Of a stretch of DNA of 38,548 nucleotides, positions 12,987 through 20,985 are shown piece by piece; the stretch's first letter is position 1; each line of letters begins with the position of its first letter. A program made the translations under genes and the position numbers. Source of the stretch: a virus; the IMG/VR virus record IMGVR_UViG_3300002052_000016, positions 1 to 38,548 of that record; one strand, 5' to 3'. A model generated the notes under the pieces. The model worked only from the letters and a program-made list of their open reading frames with translations. It was not told where the DNA came from and searched no databases.

Positions 12987-14687
12987 TCAATCCCCTAGTT
13001 CTATTTCGATAACCTGAGTGTTTTCTTTCGCCTTACGCAATCGCTCTTTGCGCTCCCGTATTGATTTTTCGAGCAAGATAGCGGCGTGCTTCAATTCGCG
13101 TTGTGAGCGCATGAATTCCTCTTCGCCGCCCTCTTCGCTGCCGAGATCCGTTTCGTCGCTTTCTCCGCCGCCCCCGAACTGATCACCGTACTGATCTTCA
13201 CTCCCGTCGCTTTCGCCGGGTCCGAGATCGCCACCCCCGCCCTGCTCCGCCATCGCCTCTTTGCCTTGCAGGTATTGTAGATAAGTTGGATTAAGAATCA
13301 GATCACCGTATTCCAACGGTTCGTGATCTAGCTCTGCGCGAATCTCGTTTATCGTTCGCCAATTCTGTACTTCATCTTGTCGACGCTTACGCTCTTTCTC
13401 TTCAGCCTTCGCGTCCAGCCCGCTGAATGTAAACTCTAGATCCGGAGCCTGCTCCCAGATAAGATGTTGATTGATGTAATCCTGAATGTGCTCTGCTAGC
13501 GGGATCAGTCCTTTATCTTTTGACTCGACAACCTCTTCTTTTTGCGGACGCGCCTGATTCAACCCGCCGCGCTGCCCCGTATTGCCAAAGATAAAATTGA
13601 TTTCAGTCGGATCTACACCGTAGATAGCGCAGATTAACTTAGTCAACCAATCCATCCATGCCGAGAATTCCATTTCCCGGTTAGACGAATGCATGTTGAC
13701 CCACTGAATATCTTCAGAGTTAAGAATCGGGGTCTTCCAGGCATTCTGTACGCCTGCAACCATCGCGTACCACTGTCGACGAAACGCCCGCAGTTGCCGA
13801 TCAGGAATCGCCCCTTTGATATTCAGCAACCCTTTTATCGCGCTACCTTGCGTAAAGAATCGCGTATTGTATTCGAAACCGAAAAGCCATGCAGTAACGA
13901 GTCGAACGATTTGTTCTACCGGGCTGAATCCGAAACTATTGGTTCGGAGATCGCTGCGCGGGTTCATGATGCACCACGCGATATCGTCGACTGCGAATTC
14001 CGCGATAACCGTATTCTCGTAAACTTGAACGTGACTCACCCGGTCACGTCTCTGCGCCGGGTCCATGTGCTCTATGTCAGCAACAGCGGGTCTGATCGTC
14101 TCTGCGGGCAAACAGATAAAACGCGAAATCTTTCCGGAACGATCTCGTATCTTCTCAAAACACCATTGATCGTATGTGAGAATATCCCGTGTAGACTTTC
14201 GCAGAAAGTGCCGAAACGAATCGCGATCAGATGGACGCTCATCCGGCAATAAATAACCGGTTGTTTCCAGCATCGCTTCGAGCTTCGATGCCATCTCTTG
14301 TTCGGCATCACTCATCGACTTTTCATTGTCGCGCCGATCCCGAAGCACAACCCGAAAACCGCGATCGTACACCTCTTGCTGCGGTCTGGAAAAATGCGAG
14401 ATCTGATTCGTGCGCAAATTGATAATCGCTGCAATGACCGTGTTCTGTACCGACATGATCCGCAGCGTCTCGTATGTGAGCGCAGACGGGCGTTGCCGCC
14501 AGCCTCCCCAATCCATTACCGTATACGGATCGTGAAAGAGCGCTCGCGGCTTATCGGTAGTCGGTTCCGCTAATCCAGTTGCGACCAGCGCTTTTTGCAT
14601 TTCATCGAACGGTACATCATCTTCCGAAGTCAACGCCCATTGCGTGACTTTCCGTACCGTCGACCCTATTTGATCGAGTAATGCCAT
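12987..14687 (-). CDS. phage portal protein (HK97/SPP1-like), 566 aa
   Basis: The portal forms the dodecameric ring at the head vertex for DNA passage. The sequence shows the usual order: N-terminal clip/wing region (QTVRKVT...ETLRIMSVQNTVIAAIINLR), a middle with FEKIRDRSGKISRFICLPAE, the stem-type segment SFGFSPVEQIVRLVTAWLFG, FEYNTRFFTQGSAIKGLL, then the IYGVDPTEINF region typical of HK97-type portals, and a long acidic C-terminal tail (EEGGEEEF). The ATG overlaps the stop of the large modular protein (TAATG). The length is usual for this family. Confidence 0.88.
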   Translation of the reverse strand: MALLDQIGSTVRKVTQWALTSEDDVPFDEMQKALVATGLAEPTTDKPRALFHDPYTVMDWGGWRQRPSALTYETLRIMSVQNTVIAAIINLRTNQISHFSRPQQEVYDRGFRVVLRDRRDNEKSMSDAEQEMASKLEAMLETTGYLLPDERPSDRDSFRHFLRKSTRDILTYDQWCFEKIRDRSGKISRFICLPAETIRPAVADIEHMDPAQRRDRVSHVQVYENTVIAEFAVDDIAWCIMNPRSDLRTNSFGFSPVEQIVRLVTAWLFGFEYNTRFFTQGSAIKGLLNIKGAIPDRQLRAFRRQWYAMVAGVQNAWKTPILNSEDIQWVNMHSSNREMEFSAWMDWLTKLICAIYGVDPTEINFIFGNTGQRGGLNQARPQKEEVVESKDKGLIPLAEHIQDYINQHLIWEQAPDLEFTFSGLDAKAEEKERKRRQDEVQNWRTINEIRAELDHEPLEYGDLILNPTYLQYLQGKEAMAEQGGGGDLGPGESDGSEDQYGDQFGGGGESDETDLGSEEGGEEEFMRSQRELKHAAILLEKSIRERKERLRKAKENTQVIEIELGD

Positions 14688-17600
14688 TATCGCTTACAAG
14701 TACACGCCCCGTGCGGGTTCTGAAAGTTTTGATCCTTCGTAAGATCACGCGAGCCATGAATAATACAACTCGCGTTCACATTTGCTCTCACCGACTGATC
14801 CGGATAAAGCTGTCGCACTTTTGACTTGTGTAGCACACCGACATCACCGAACGGATTACCTGGCATGGGAACTGCGGGGCGAGCATCCGGCTCACTTGCC
14901 AGTTTTACGCCCGGTGCGCCTTGCGCCCACGGGTTCTGTTCGCTCGCCAGCATAACTTCACCGGTCGGGCTTGCATCCCCGGTAACACCCATACTGGTCA
15001 TCGAATCCCAATCGGTCGAAAAATAACTGCTGGCCGGATCGTTGTAATCTCGACCCGACGGTTTCGAATCTGATGGGGTCGCAATGAAGTTCCGCTGCTT
15101 GATAATATCTGCAAGCGTTTGCTGCGTAACTTTGTATTTCTTAGTCGCGCGCATTAGATTTTTATCTTGCGGCATCTGCCGAACGAGCATCTGCATCGCC
15201 TCTTGCGCTGCCCGCGTGTAAATATCCTCACCCGCTGTCAACGCCTTCAAACGATTGCGGCAATCGTAACTGGTTATCGCTTCTTTCACGAAGCCCGCGA
15301 GATATTCGAAGAGGTACGCATCGGGAAGATCCTTGGCCTTGCCGTCGCGATCATCGTACGAGTAAATACCCTTACTCAATTTATACGTGTCGCCCTCTTG
15401 CTGGTACATCGGCTCGCTCCCTTCCGACTTTTTTGTTTTTCCGGACGCCATCAACGCTTCGTGAAAAGTTTTTCCGGGGTAAGGATCTGGCTTCCGCTTC
15501 TTTTCAGCTTCCGCTCGTTCCGATTCGCCGATTGCATCTCGGAACCGCTGAATTTTCTCTTTATGATCTTCAATCCACCCCTTCAATTCTTTATGCGCAT
15601 CCGACTCTTCTTTCCGCTCACCCTCTGGAATATATTTGCCAGTAACAGTTGACCAGACTTCGATAACATGCCTCTTCAAATGCGGAGTCGACCACACAGT
15701 TCTAACACGAGGGGGATTATTTCTTAACAGCCTCAAATCTCGTTCTAACTTTTTTGAATCAAGCGACAATGGGGATTTTTCTACCCACTTTTGCGCCTGC
15801 GCTAACTTTTGTTTCGTAGCAGGACCGAATTGCTTTTCACCTTTCCATGGAATCGTATGCTTCGGATCAGCCCATTGTCCACCCTTCGGGCCGATATACG
15901 GGCCAGCCTTCGATAACACTTCAAGTTGATCGATTGCATCCATGGATTTCATCTCCGTATACTCCTTCATATACCCGAAGATTTCCTGATAGTTATCTTC
16001 CATCGTGCGCGTGTTCGAGCCGACCGCCGGGCGTTCCGTTCCACTGCGTGAAACGCCGTACGTCTTCGTATCTTGCATTTCATCGGCAGGAATAACCATC
16101 TTACCCATCATCTGCGGTTTCTTTTCGGGCTTCTGCGGCGGCTGTTGCCCCGACTTCATCGGCGGTTGACCTTTGCCGTTTTCATCTTTACTGCGCATCG
16201 CTGGATGACTGCCATTGTTACCGTTGCCGTTACCATTCCCGTTCATCGTGTGATGCGACGGGGGCGGCTTCGGTGCGCCATTGCTGTTTTGATGCGCAAG
16301 ATAATCATCGTACGCTGCTTTGTGCGGCCCGGCATCGAAATGGTGCTTCTGCGCGTGCTTCATCGCACCATGCACTAGCTCTTCGGGAATATCGGTGCCC
16401 TGCAACCCTTGCTTGCGCGCCGCTTTCCATTGTTTGAAATGCTCGTAATGCTCACTATGATGCGGCATTTCCCAATGCGCGCCTTCGGGAGTTTCATCGC
16501 TCACCACGAAACGCGCATCTTCGGGCCGTTCGTCTTCCGATAAAAGTTCGAATGTAAATTCACCGGGCTTTTCGGGATTCTCGATTTTAGTTTTATATTC
16601 TCTCTTATCGCCCGGCTGCGGCTTGCCATCATTACCGTTCGGTTTCTTTCCAAAAGGAGGCTTATCATTTTTCTTATCAGCTTTCTGATCTTTACTCTGT
16701 CCCTCTTTATTCATAAGATCGGCAAACTTCCCGATCAGATCAATCGCATCACCGACCATCTTTGCCGCGAGCCGTTCCTTTGCCTCTTTCTTCGAACCAG
16801 GCGCACCGGTTCGCCGACTGAACGTTTCGAGACTAACTTTTTCGCCTTCGATAATCGGAGCCTTGCCTTGCGCAACTCTTTGCGTGTTCGCGTTCTTTGC
16901 TTCCGCCAATGCGCGCAACGCGCGCCTGATACCGGGCGTGCGCTTACCAAGCATTTCGATTGCGTCGACCATCTTCGCTTCCGGTAAATTCTTTCCCTTC
17001 ACTCTGCGCGACCATTCGCGCGCTTTCCCTTTCGGCAACTCTCCGCGCGCTTCGGCTGCAAACGCCCATCTCCGCTGCGCTTCGCTTACAGGATGCGGAG
17101 TCTTTTTCCTCGCAGCCTTTTCGAGTTGATCGATCGCATCCATAGCAACCTCTGATTTTCTAATTCGGTGCGGACCATCCGCATGAAGATACTCGCCTCT
17201 GCGATGAAATCCTTTGCCATTCCACTTAAATTGGGAACGCTTTTTCGGGCCACGCATACCGATATAACCACCATGCGTATAGGTGGTAGTAATCATCGTG
17301 GGACTTACACTTTCTATCCGCATTTCATTGTGCTGCCCTTTTCCAACAATATCGCCAGTTCGTAATTGTGCCGCATGTGATTGTGTAAAAAGATGCGTTT
17401 CATTTTGCGGTTTAGGTTTTTCCGGAACTGCTTTCCCCGACAATTGATCATAAACTTCTTTCCAAGTGCTACCAGTCGCAATTCGCTTATCTCGCGTTTC
17501 CCAATCATACCCGCCGGGTTTTGGTTCACTTTGCCCCAAGTCAATTACGCCGACACCTCCATCATGTAAATTACGCATCACCGGCTTTACACCGATACGC

Positions 17601-18664
17601 GTTTCTTGATTGCGACGAATCATTCTCAAAATTTCATCTTCATATTCCCGTTCTGTTTGCGGGCCTTTTTTTTCCGCAGTAGGCGTTTCTTCTTTCCATG
17701 GGATCGTATGCTGGGGGTCTGCCCATTTACCACCCTTCGGGCCAATATAAGGACCGCCTTTCGATAACGGCGCAAGTTGATCGATCGCGTCCATGGCAAC
17801 CTCTGATTTTTTTATTGTCGAATCCGCTTTTTGACGATGCAAACGCATACCATGAAAAATTTGTTTTTTAGCGAGATCCGGGCCTAATGGATAAACTTTA
17901 CCGCTTGCCTTCCAACGCGAATAAACACCTTCAACTGCCGACCGTTCGCTATCGTTTGGCAGTCCACCTTTCTGCCAATCCGCAGACAAGTCATCTACTG
18001 TTGCATGATGAATGTAATCGAATGCTTTTTCTTTCTGTCTTACTTTATCAAGATATTTTTGGTAAGCCGCCTTTTTTCGATCTTCTTTCGCTTCTCCGCC
18101 ATTCACATGCGCGCCCGATCCGTGCGCCCGCTCGTACGCTTCTTTCGTATAGTAATAATCATACGGGCGCTTCGGGTTACCTGTCGGTACGCGACGATAA
18201 TACGCGCCCCCGCGCGCCTGCCCTTTCGACAACTCTTCAAGTCGATCAATCGCATCCATCGACTTCTTTATATACTGCTTTTTGAACGCGCTAACCGGGC
18301 CTTCCCATGTCGGTTCATGCGAAAACGTATGCCGGTGCGCCCGCTCCCATTCTTCTTTCGTCACACTGGAAAAATCAGCATCTTTCTTTTTATGAAGAAT
18401 ATCGTGAAAAAGTTGAAACGCTTTTTTGTTCTTTTCGTGCTCGTTATCAAGATGCTCTTCAACGTGTTTACGACGTTCGGCGATTGCTTGCTGCATTTCT
18501 TTCGCAGACGTACCAAGCGGCGCATTGCCTTGTTCGTGCTGCCGCTTCAACCGTTCGTGCGCGTCATGAAGAAACTTTCCCCGTTCATCACCCGGATACA
18601 AATAACGATAACCACCACCCGGCTTCGGATAACGCGCAATATAGTTATGCCCATGCGGCTCCAT
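14687..18664 (-). CDS. large modular head-associated protein with internal repeats, 1325 aa
   Basis: A highly hydrophilic, K/E/G/P-rich protein. It is built from cassettes headed by a short helix motif MDAIDQLE-LSKG, seen at about DNA positions 18240, 17780, 17140, 16950 (VDAIEML), 16750 (GDAIDLIGK) and 15930. Two of them continue GPYIGPKGGKWADPQHTIPW, a peptide I recall from other large phage head proteins. Others continue with YYRRVPTGNPKRPYDYYY or SEAQRRWAFAAEARGELPKG segments, and the N-terminus has ARYPKPGGGYRYLYPGDE. Residues about 690-870 are a low-complexity linker rich in N, G, P and H. No catalytic motif is recognised. It sits between a SKAQ-type head protein and the portal. Inference: a scaffold, internal head or ejected protein made of docking cassettes. 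Confidence 0.75.
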   Translation of the reverse strand: MEPHGHNYIARYPKPGGGYRYLYPGDERGKFLHDAHERLKRQHEQGNAPLGTSAKEMQQAIAERRKHVEEHLDNEHEKNKKAFQLFHDILHKKKDADFSSVTKEEWERAHRHTFSHEPTWEGPVSAFKKQYIKKSMDAIDRLEELSKGQARGGAYYRRVPTGNPKRPYDYYYTKEAYERAHGSGAHVNGGEAKEDRKKAAYQKYLDKVRQKEKAFDYIHHATVDDLSADWQKGGLPNDSERSAVEGVYSRWKASGKVYPLGPDLAKKQIFHGMRLHRQKADSTIKKSEVAMDAIDQLAPLSKGGPYIGPKGGKWADPQHTIPWKEETPTAEKKGPQTEREYEDEILRMIRRNQETRIGVKPVMRNLHDGGVGVIDLGQSEPKPGGYDWETRDKRIATGSTWKEVYDQLSGKAVPEKPKPQNETHLFTQSHAAQLRTGDIVGKGQHNEMRIESVSPTMITTTYTHGGYIGMRGPKKRSQFKWNGKGFHRRGEYLHADGPHRIRKSEVAMDAIDQLEKAARKKTPHPVSEAQRRWAFAAEARGELPKGKAREWSRRVKGKNLPEAKMVDAIEMLGKRTPGIRRALRALAEAKNANTQRVAQGKAPIIEGEKVSLETFSRRTGAPGSKKEAKERLAAKMVGDAIDLIGKFADLMNKEGQSKDQKADKKNDKPPFGKKPNGNDGKPQPGDKREYKTKIENPEKPGEFTFELLSEDERPEDARFVVSDETPEGAHWEMPHHSEHYEHFKQWKAARKQGLQGTDIPEELVHGAMKHAQKHHFDAGPHKAAYDDYLAHQNSNGAPKPPPSHHTMNGNGNGNGNNGSHPAMRSKDENGKGQPPMKSGQQPPQKPEKKPQMMGKMVIPADEMQDTKTYGVSRSGTERPAVGSNTRTMEDNYQEIFGYMKEYTEMKSMDAIDQLEVLSKAGPYIGPKGGQWADPKHTIPWKGEKQFGPATKQKLAQAQKWVEKSPLSLDSKKLERDLRLLRNNPPRVRTVWSTPHLKRHVIEVWSTVTGKYIPEGERKEESDAHKELKGWIEDHKEKIQRFRDAIGESERAEAEKKRKPDPYPGKTFHEALMASGKTKKSEGSEPMYQQEGDTYKLSKGIYSYDDRDGKAKDLPDAYLFEYLAGFVKEAITSYDCRNRLKALTAGEDIYTRAAQEAMQMLVRQMPQDKNLMRATKKYKVTQQTLADIIKQRNFIATPSDSKPSGRDYNDPASSYFSTDWDSMTSMGVTGDASPTGEVMLASEQNPWAQGAPGVKLASEPDARPAVPMPGNPFGDVGVLHKSKVRQLYPDQSVRANVNASCIIHGSRDLTKDQNFQNPHGACTCKR
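15841..15945 (-). repeat. 105-bp direct repeat, copy 2 (in the modular protein gene)
   Basis: Aligns without gaps to 17692-17796; I count 19 mismatches by eye (about 82% identity), many in third codon positions. Encodes MDAIDQLEVLSK and the GPYIGPKGGQWADPKHTIPW peptide. Confidence 0.85.
17692..17796 (-). repeat. 105-bp direct repeat, copy 1 (in the modular protein gene)
   Basis: Partner of 15841-15945. Encodes MDAIDQLAPLSK and GPYIGPKGGKWADPQHTIPW. Further, more diverged copies of the MDAIDQL helix alone lie at about 18240 and 17140. Confidence 0.85.
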
Positions 18665-18665
18665 T

Positions 18666-19466
18666 TTATCGCCTCTTCGACTGGCCTTGAACCCGCTCGT
18701 AATTTATTCCTACACCTTCGGTGAGCCTTTTCTTATCGTCTCCGAGTTGCTGCGCTGTAAGATAATGTACCGGAGTTGTCGCAACATCGCCAGTGGACGT
18801 TTCGCCATAACGATAACGCAACTGCGGTTTATCGTCTTTTACTCCATGTATGCCAGCAAAATTCAAATCGCGCCACATACTCTGCCGACGCTGCCTGCTT
18901 TGCTCTGCTTCTTTATCTTGACGTTTTTTTGCCTCCGGACTGAACCACATTTCCCAATCAGGAAAATGCGGCATCTGCGTTTCTGGACGAACTGTTATAC
19001 CGATCTGTTGCGGGTCACCACCGACCGGCCCGCCTTTCTTCATCGGTAAACCGATAATCGCTTGCACTCCGACATCGCAACGTATCCGACTGTCTTCAAG
19101 TCCAGCCGTCGTGCCCGACCCTTGCCGCATGTGCCATTCGCCCGGTGCGTCAATAATCGCTCCGAGCTTTGCACCGATATGATTCTTTCCGCGCGCCCAA
19201 TTGCGCACGTCTTCTTTTCGCGGGAACGCTCGCTTATCGAAAATCAACGTATGTAGCAAATAGCCGGTTTTGCATTCGGTCAGCTTCGCGAGCATCGAGC
19301 CATGAACTTTTGCGAGCTTCACTACGTCTTGTAGTTTCTTCCCGTTTATCTTTGCGACCTGTTCCGGCAACTTTTTTGCATCCGGCGTATGTCCCGCCCA
19401 CTCGCGCGCCATTTCAGGCTTGTTCGCGAACATCCAGCGCATTTGCTTTTTCGATTGAAACGGCAT
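18666..19466 (-). CDS. head-associated protein of the 'SKKQMRWMFANKPE' type, 266 aa
   Basis: I take ATG 19466 (MPFQSKKQMRWMFANKPEMA), which overlaps the upstream stop (TAATG) and has GGAG; a start three codons earlier is possible. The N-terminal sequence followed by REWAGHTPDAKKLPEQV matches a short conserved block common in phage head-module proteins (FKSKAQ-RWMFA-KPEIA-WA-TP...LP). The remaining 220 residues are not recognised; GEWHMRQGSGTTAGLEDSRI is a notable glycine-rich turn region. The stop lies in the ribosome site of the 1325-aa gene. Confidence 0.65.
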   Translation of the reverse strand: MPFQSKKQMRWMFANKPEMAREWAGHTPDAKKLPEQVAKINGKKLQDVVKLAKVHGSMLAKLTECKTGYLLHTLIFDKRAFPRKEDVRNWARGKNHIGAKLGAIIDAPGEWHMRQGSGTTAGLEDSRIRCDVGVQAIIGLPMKKGGPVGGDPQQIGITVRPETQMPHFPDWEMWFSPEAKKRQDKEAEQSRQRRQSMWRDLNFAGIHGVKDDKPQLRYRYGETSTGDVATTPVHYLTAQQLGDDKKRLTEGVGINYERVQGQSKRR

Positions 19467-20362
19467 TATCTCCATTCCAGCCGAATCGCCCGCTGCTCCG
19501 GGCTACGGTATACAAACGACTTTTTTACCTCTCGACTACCCTCTGCCTCCATACGCTTCAATCGTGTGTAGTAATCCGCAATTTCAGCAAGATGATCTTT
19601 CGCCACTTCTTTTGCAATCGCCGAATTGCTTGTATGTTCTTTTTCGACTTTGATCCCCATGGCAAGTTGCTTTTTATCGAACTTGCTGTCGGGCGTATCT
19701 CGGTGCTTTCCGACATTGCGAATGAACGTAGCGATCAGCCGATAAATTCTTTCTTCAAATCGGTGCTCATCAATGCCGAGCTTATTCGCGAACGCGTGAA
19801 CTTGTTTATCAGATGGCTTCGGGTTCTTTCGAAAGAACTCGATAATCTTTGAATCTACTTCATCTGCTTTTTGCAACGCATCCGACTTCCCCCATTGAAT
19901 ACCCGGTACTGTCCGATTGCGATTCAGATCGGTATCGTACTGCTTTTTCCACCATGCCCGCGCCCGCTTCGCGATTTCAAGCCGAGCATCGGACGGCACC
20001 GATTTCATGCTGCGCAACAGTTCGGTCAATTTCCCTTGCGCATGAAACAACCGTTGCGTTTGTGTCTTCGGGCTGAATGACGGGTTTGTATCAACTATCG
20101 CTTTTTGAATGCGCTGTTCATCCGCTTGCTGCAATCCGAGTCCACGCGTTACATCATCGATAAGAACGACATGCCGCTCCGCTTCGGCTGTTTCGGGCTT
20201 CGTCCGGAATAGCCTCTGTGCCATCAACTGCTCTGATTGAAACTCCCCCAATCCCGCACGCGCACGTTCTCGCAATCGCGCGGGTGACGCCATGGACGGA
20301 ACATATCCTGGCGTTTTGGGAGTTATCCGGCTGAGTTCGGTGCTTTTAACGAAGTATCTCAA
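19466..20362 (-). CDS. hypothetical head-region protein, 298 aa
   Basis: I propose the TTG start at 20362: GGAGG lies seven bases upstream, whereas the ATG at 20410 falls inside a perfect hairpin and has no ribosome site. The protein is helical and basic, e.g. RLRERARAGLGEFQSEQL and KVEKEHTSNSAIAKEVAKDH. A segment KRARAWWKKQYDTDLNRNR is striking. No family recognised. It lies between the 20495-20908 gene and the head-associated gene, with TAATG coupling to the latter. Confidence 0.65.
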   Translation of the reverse strand: MRYFVKSTELSRITPKTPGYVPSMASPARLRERARAGLGEFQSEQLMAQRLFRTKPETAEAERHVVLIDDVTRGLGLQQADEQRIQKAIVDTNPSFSPKTQTQRLFHAQGKLTELLRSMKSVPSDARLEIAKRARAWWKKQYDTDLNRNRTVPGIQWGKSDALQKADEVDSKIIEFFRKNPKPSDKQVHAFANKLGIDEHRFEERIYRLIATFIRNVGKHRDTPDSKFDKKQLAMGIKVEKEHTSNSAIAKEVAKDHLAEIADYYTRLKRMEAEGSREVKKSFVYRSPEQRAIRLEWR

Positions 20363-20408
20363 CCGGACACCTCCAATGCTAACGGTGGCCCCGCCACCAC
20401 GCGAAAGC

Positions 20409-20435
20409 ATGTCGGGGGCGGCTCACCCCCGACAT
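20409..20435. terminator. GC-rich hairpin, 10-bp stem
   Basis: ATGTCGGGGG (20409-20418) pairs perfectly with CCCCCGACAT (20426-20435) around seven bases. No T-run follows on the minus strand, so it may slow transcription or protect RNA ends rather than terminate. It lies between the 20495-20908 and 19466-20362 genes. Confidence 0.5.
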
Positions 20436-20444
20436 CCCTGATCC

Positions 20445-20467
20445 GCACCGACGGACGTTATCGGTGC
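20445..20467. other. second hairpin, 7-bp stem
   Basis: GCACCGA (20445-20451) pairs with TCGGTGC (20461-20467). It stands next to the hairpin at 20409-20435 in the same 130-bp gene-free stretch; together they form a double-hairpin intergenic element. Confidence 0.5.
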
Positions 20468-20494
20468 GAACCCGCGCCCTACAGAGGCTTGCAA

Positions 20495-20908
20495 TTAGAG
20501 GCTACCGCCTACGTCGCGAACACCGAGAAAGACCAGCGAAACGGTATCGCCATCGGGAGCCTGTGCCGTCGGAAGCGTCAGCGTCCATGTCCCGTCGGGC
20601 TGTTGAACCAGATCGGGAATCGCTGCCGCTGCCGCCGCACCGGTAATCATGTTGATATCGACTTTGCCCGCGCTGCCGGGCATCTGCAACTGCAAGGTCG
20701 GTCCCGTGTTTTCCGACATGACGATCACTGCCGGTTCGAACGGAACGCCTGCCAGCGATCCGCCCGCGCCAGCCGCGCCGACGATTTCACCGACGAATGC
20801 CTCGACGCCATGCTTGCCGAGCTTTTGCACGATTTCGAGCCACGTCGCGTACGGAACCGCATCTTTGCCCTGAGTCGGAATCTGTCCTTGTGCGTATGAT
20901 TGCCTCAT
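20495..20908 (-). CDS. putative small structural protein, 137 aa
   Basis: Beta-rich C-terminal half (DLVQQPDGTWTLTLPTAQAP, DGDTVSLVFLGVRDVGG) and Ala/Gly-rich middle (GEIVGAAGAGGSLAG). The composition and place between terminase and portal suggest a head decoration or neck component. GGAGAGTAGATAAAATG start cassette. It is followed by the double hairpin, which may set its mRNA level apart from the genes downstream, as expected for an abundant structural protein. Confidence 0.6.
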   Translation of the reverse strand: MRQSYAQGQIPTQGKDAVPYATWLEIVQKLGKHGVEAFVGEIVGAAGAGGSLAGVPFEPAVIVMSENTGPTLQLQMPGSAGKVDINMITGAAAAAAIPDLVQQPDGTWTLTLPTAQAPDGDTVSLVFLGVRDVGGSL

Positions 20909-20913
20909 TTTAT

Positions 20914-20982
20914 CTACTCTCCGTTTCCGTTAAGCCCCTGTAGGAGCACGTAGAACACTATCAATGGATACCACAATCCCAT
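20914..20982 (-). CDS. 22-aa hydrophobic micro-protein
   Basis: MGLWYPLIVFYVLLQGLNGN then GE. A single hydrophobic helix. It begins four bases after the terminase stop and its TAG stop sits in the start cassette of the next gene. There is no clear ribosome site, so translation would depend on reinitiation after terL. Included as a candidate. Confidence 0.35.
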   Translation of the reverse strand: MGLWYPLIVFYVLLQGLNGNGE

Positions 20983-20985
20983 TCA

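Noticed and set aside
17887-18724. Plus-strand frames of 130-240 codons antisense to the modular protein
   Set aside because: Antisense shadows of a K/E-rich coding region, without ribosome sites.
20363-20410. Upstream ATG start for the 19466-20362 gene
   Set aside because: The ATG lies inside a perfect hairpin without a ribosome site, while TTG 20362 has GGAGG at the right distance.
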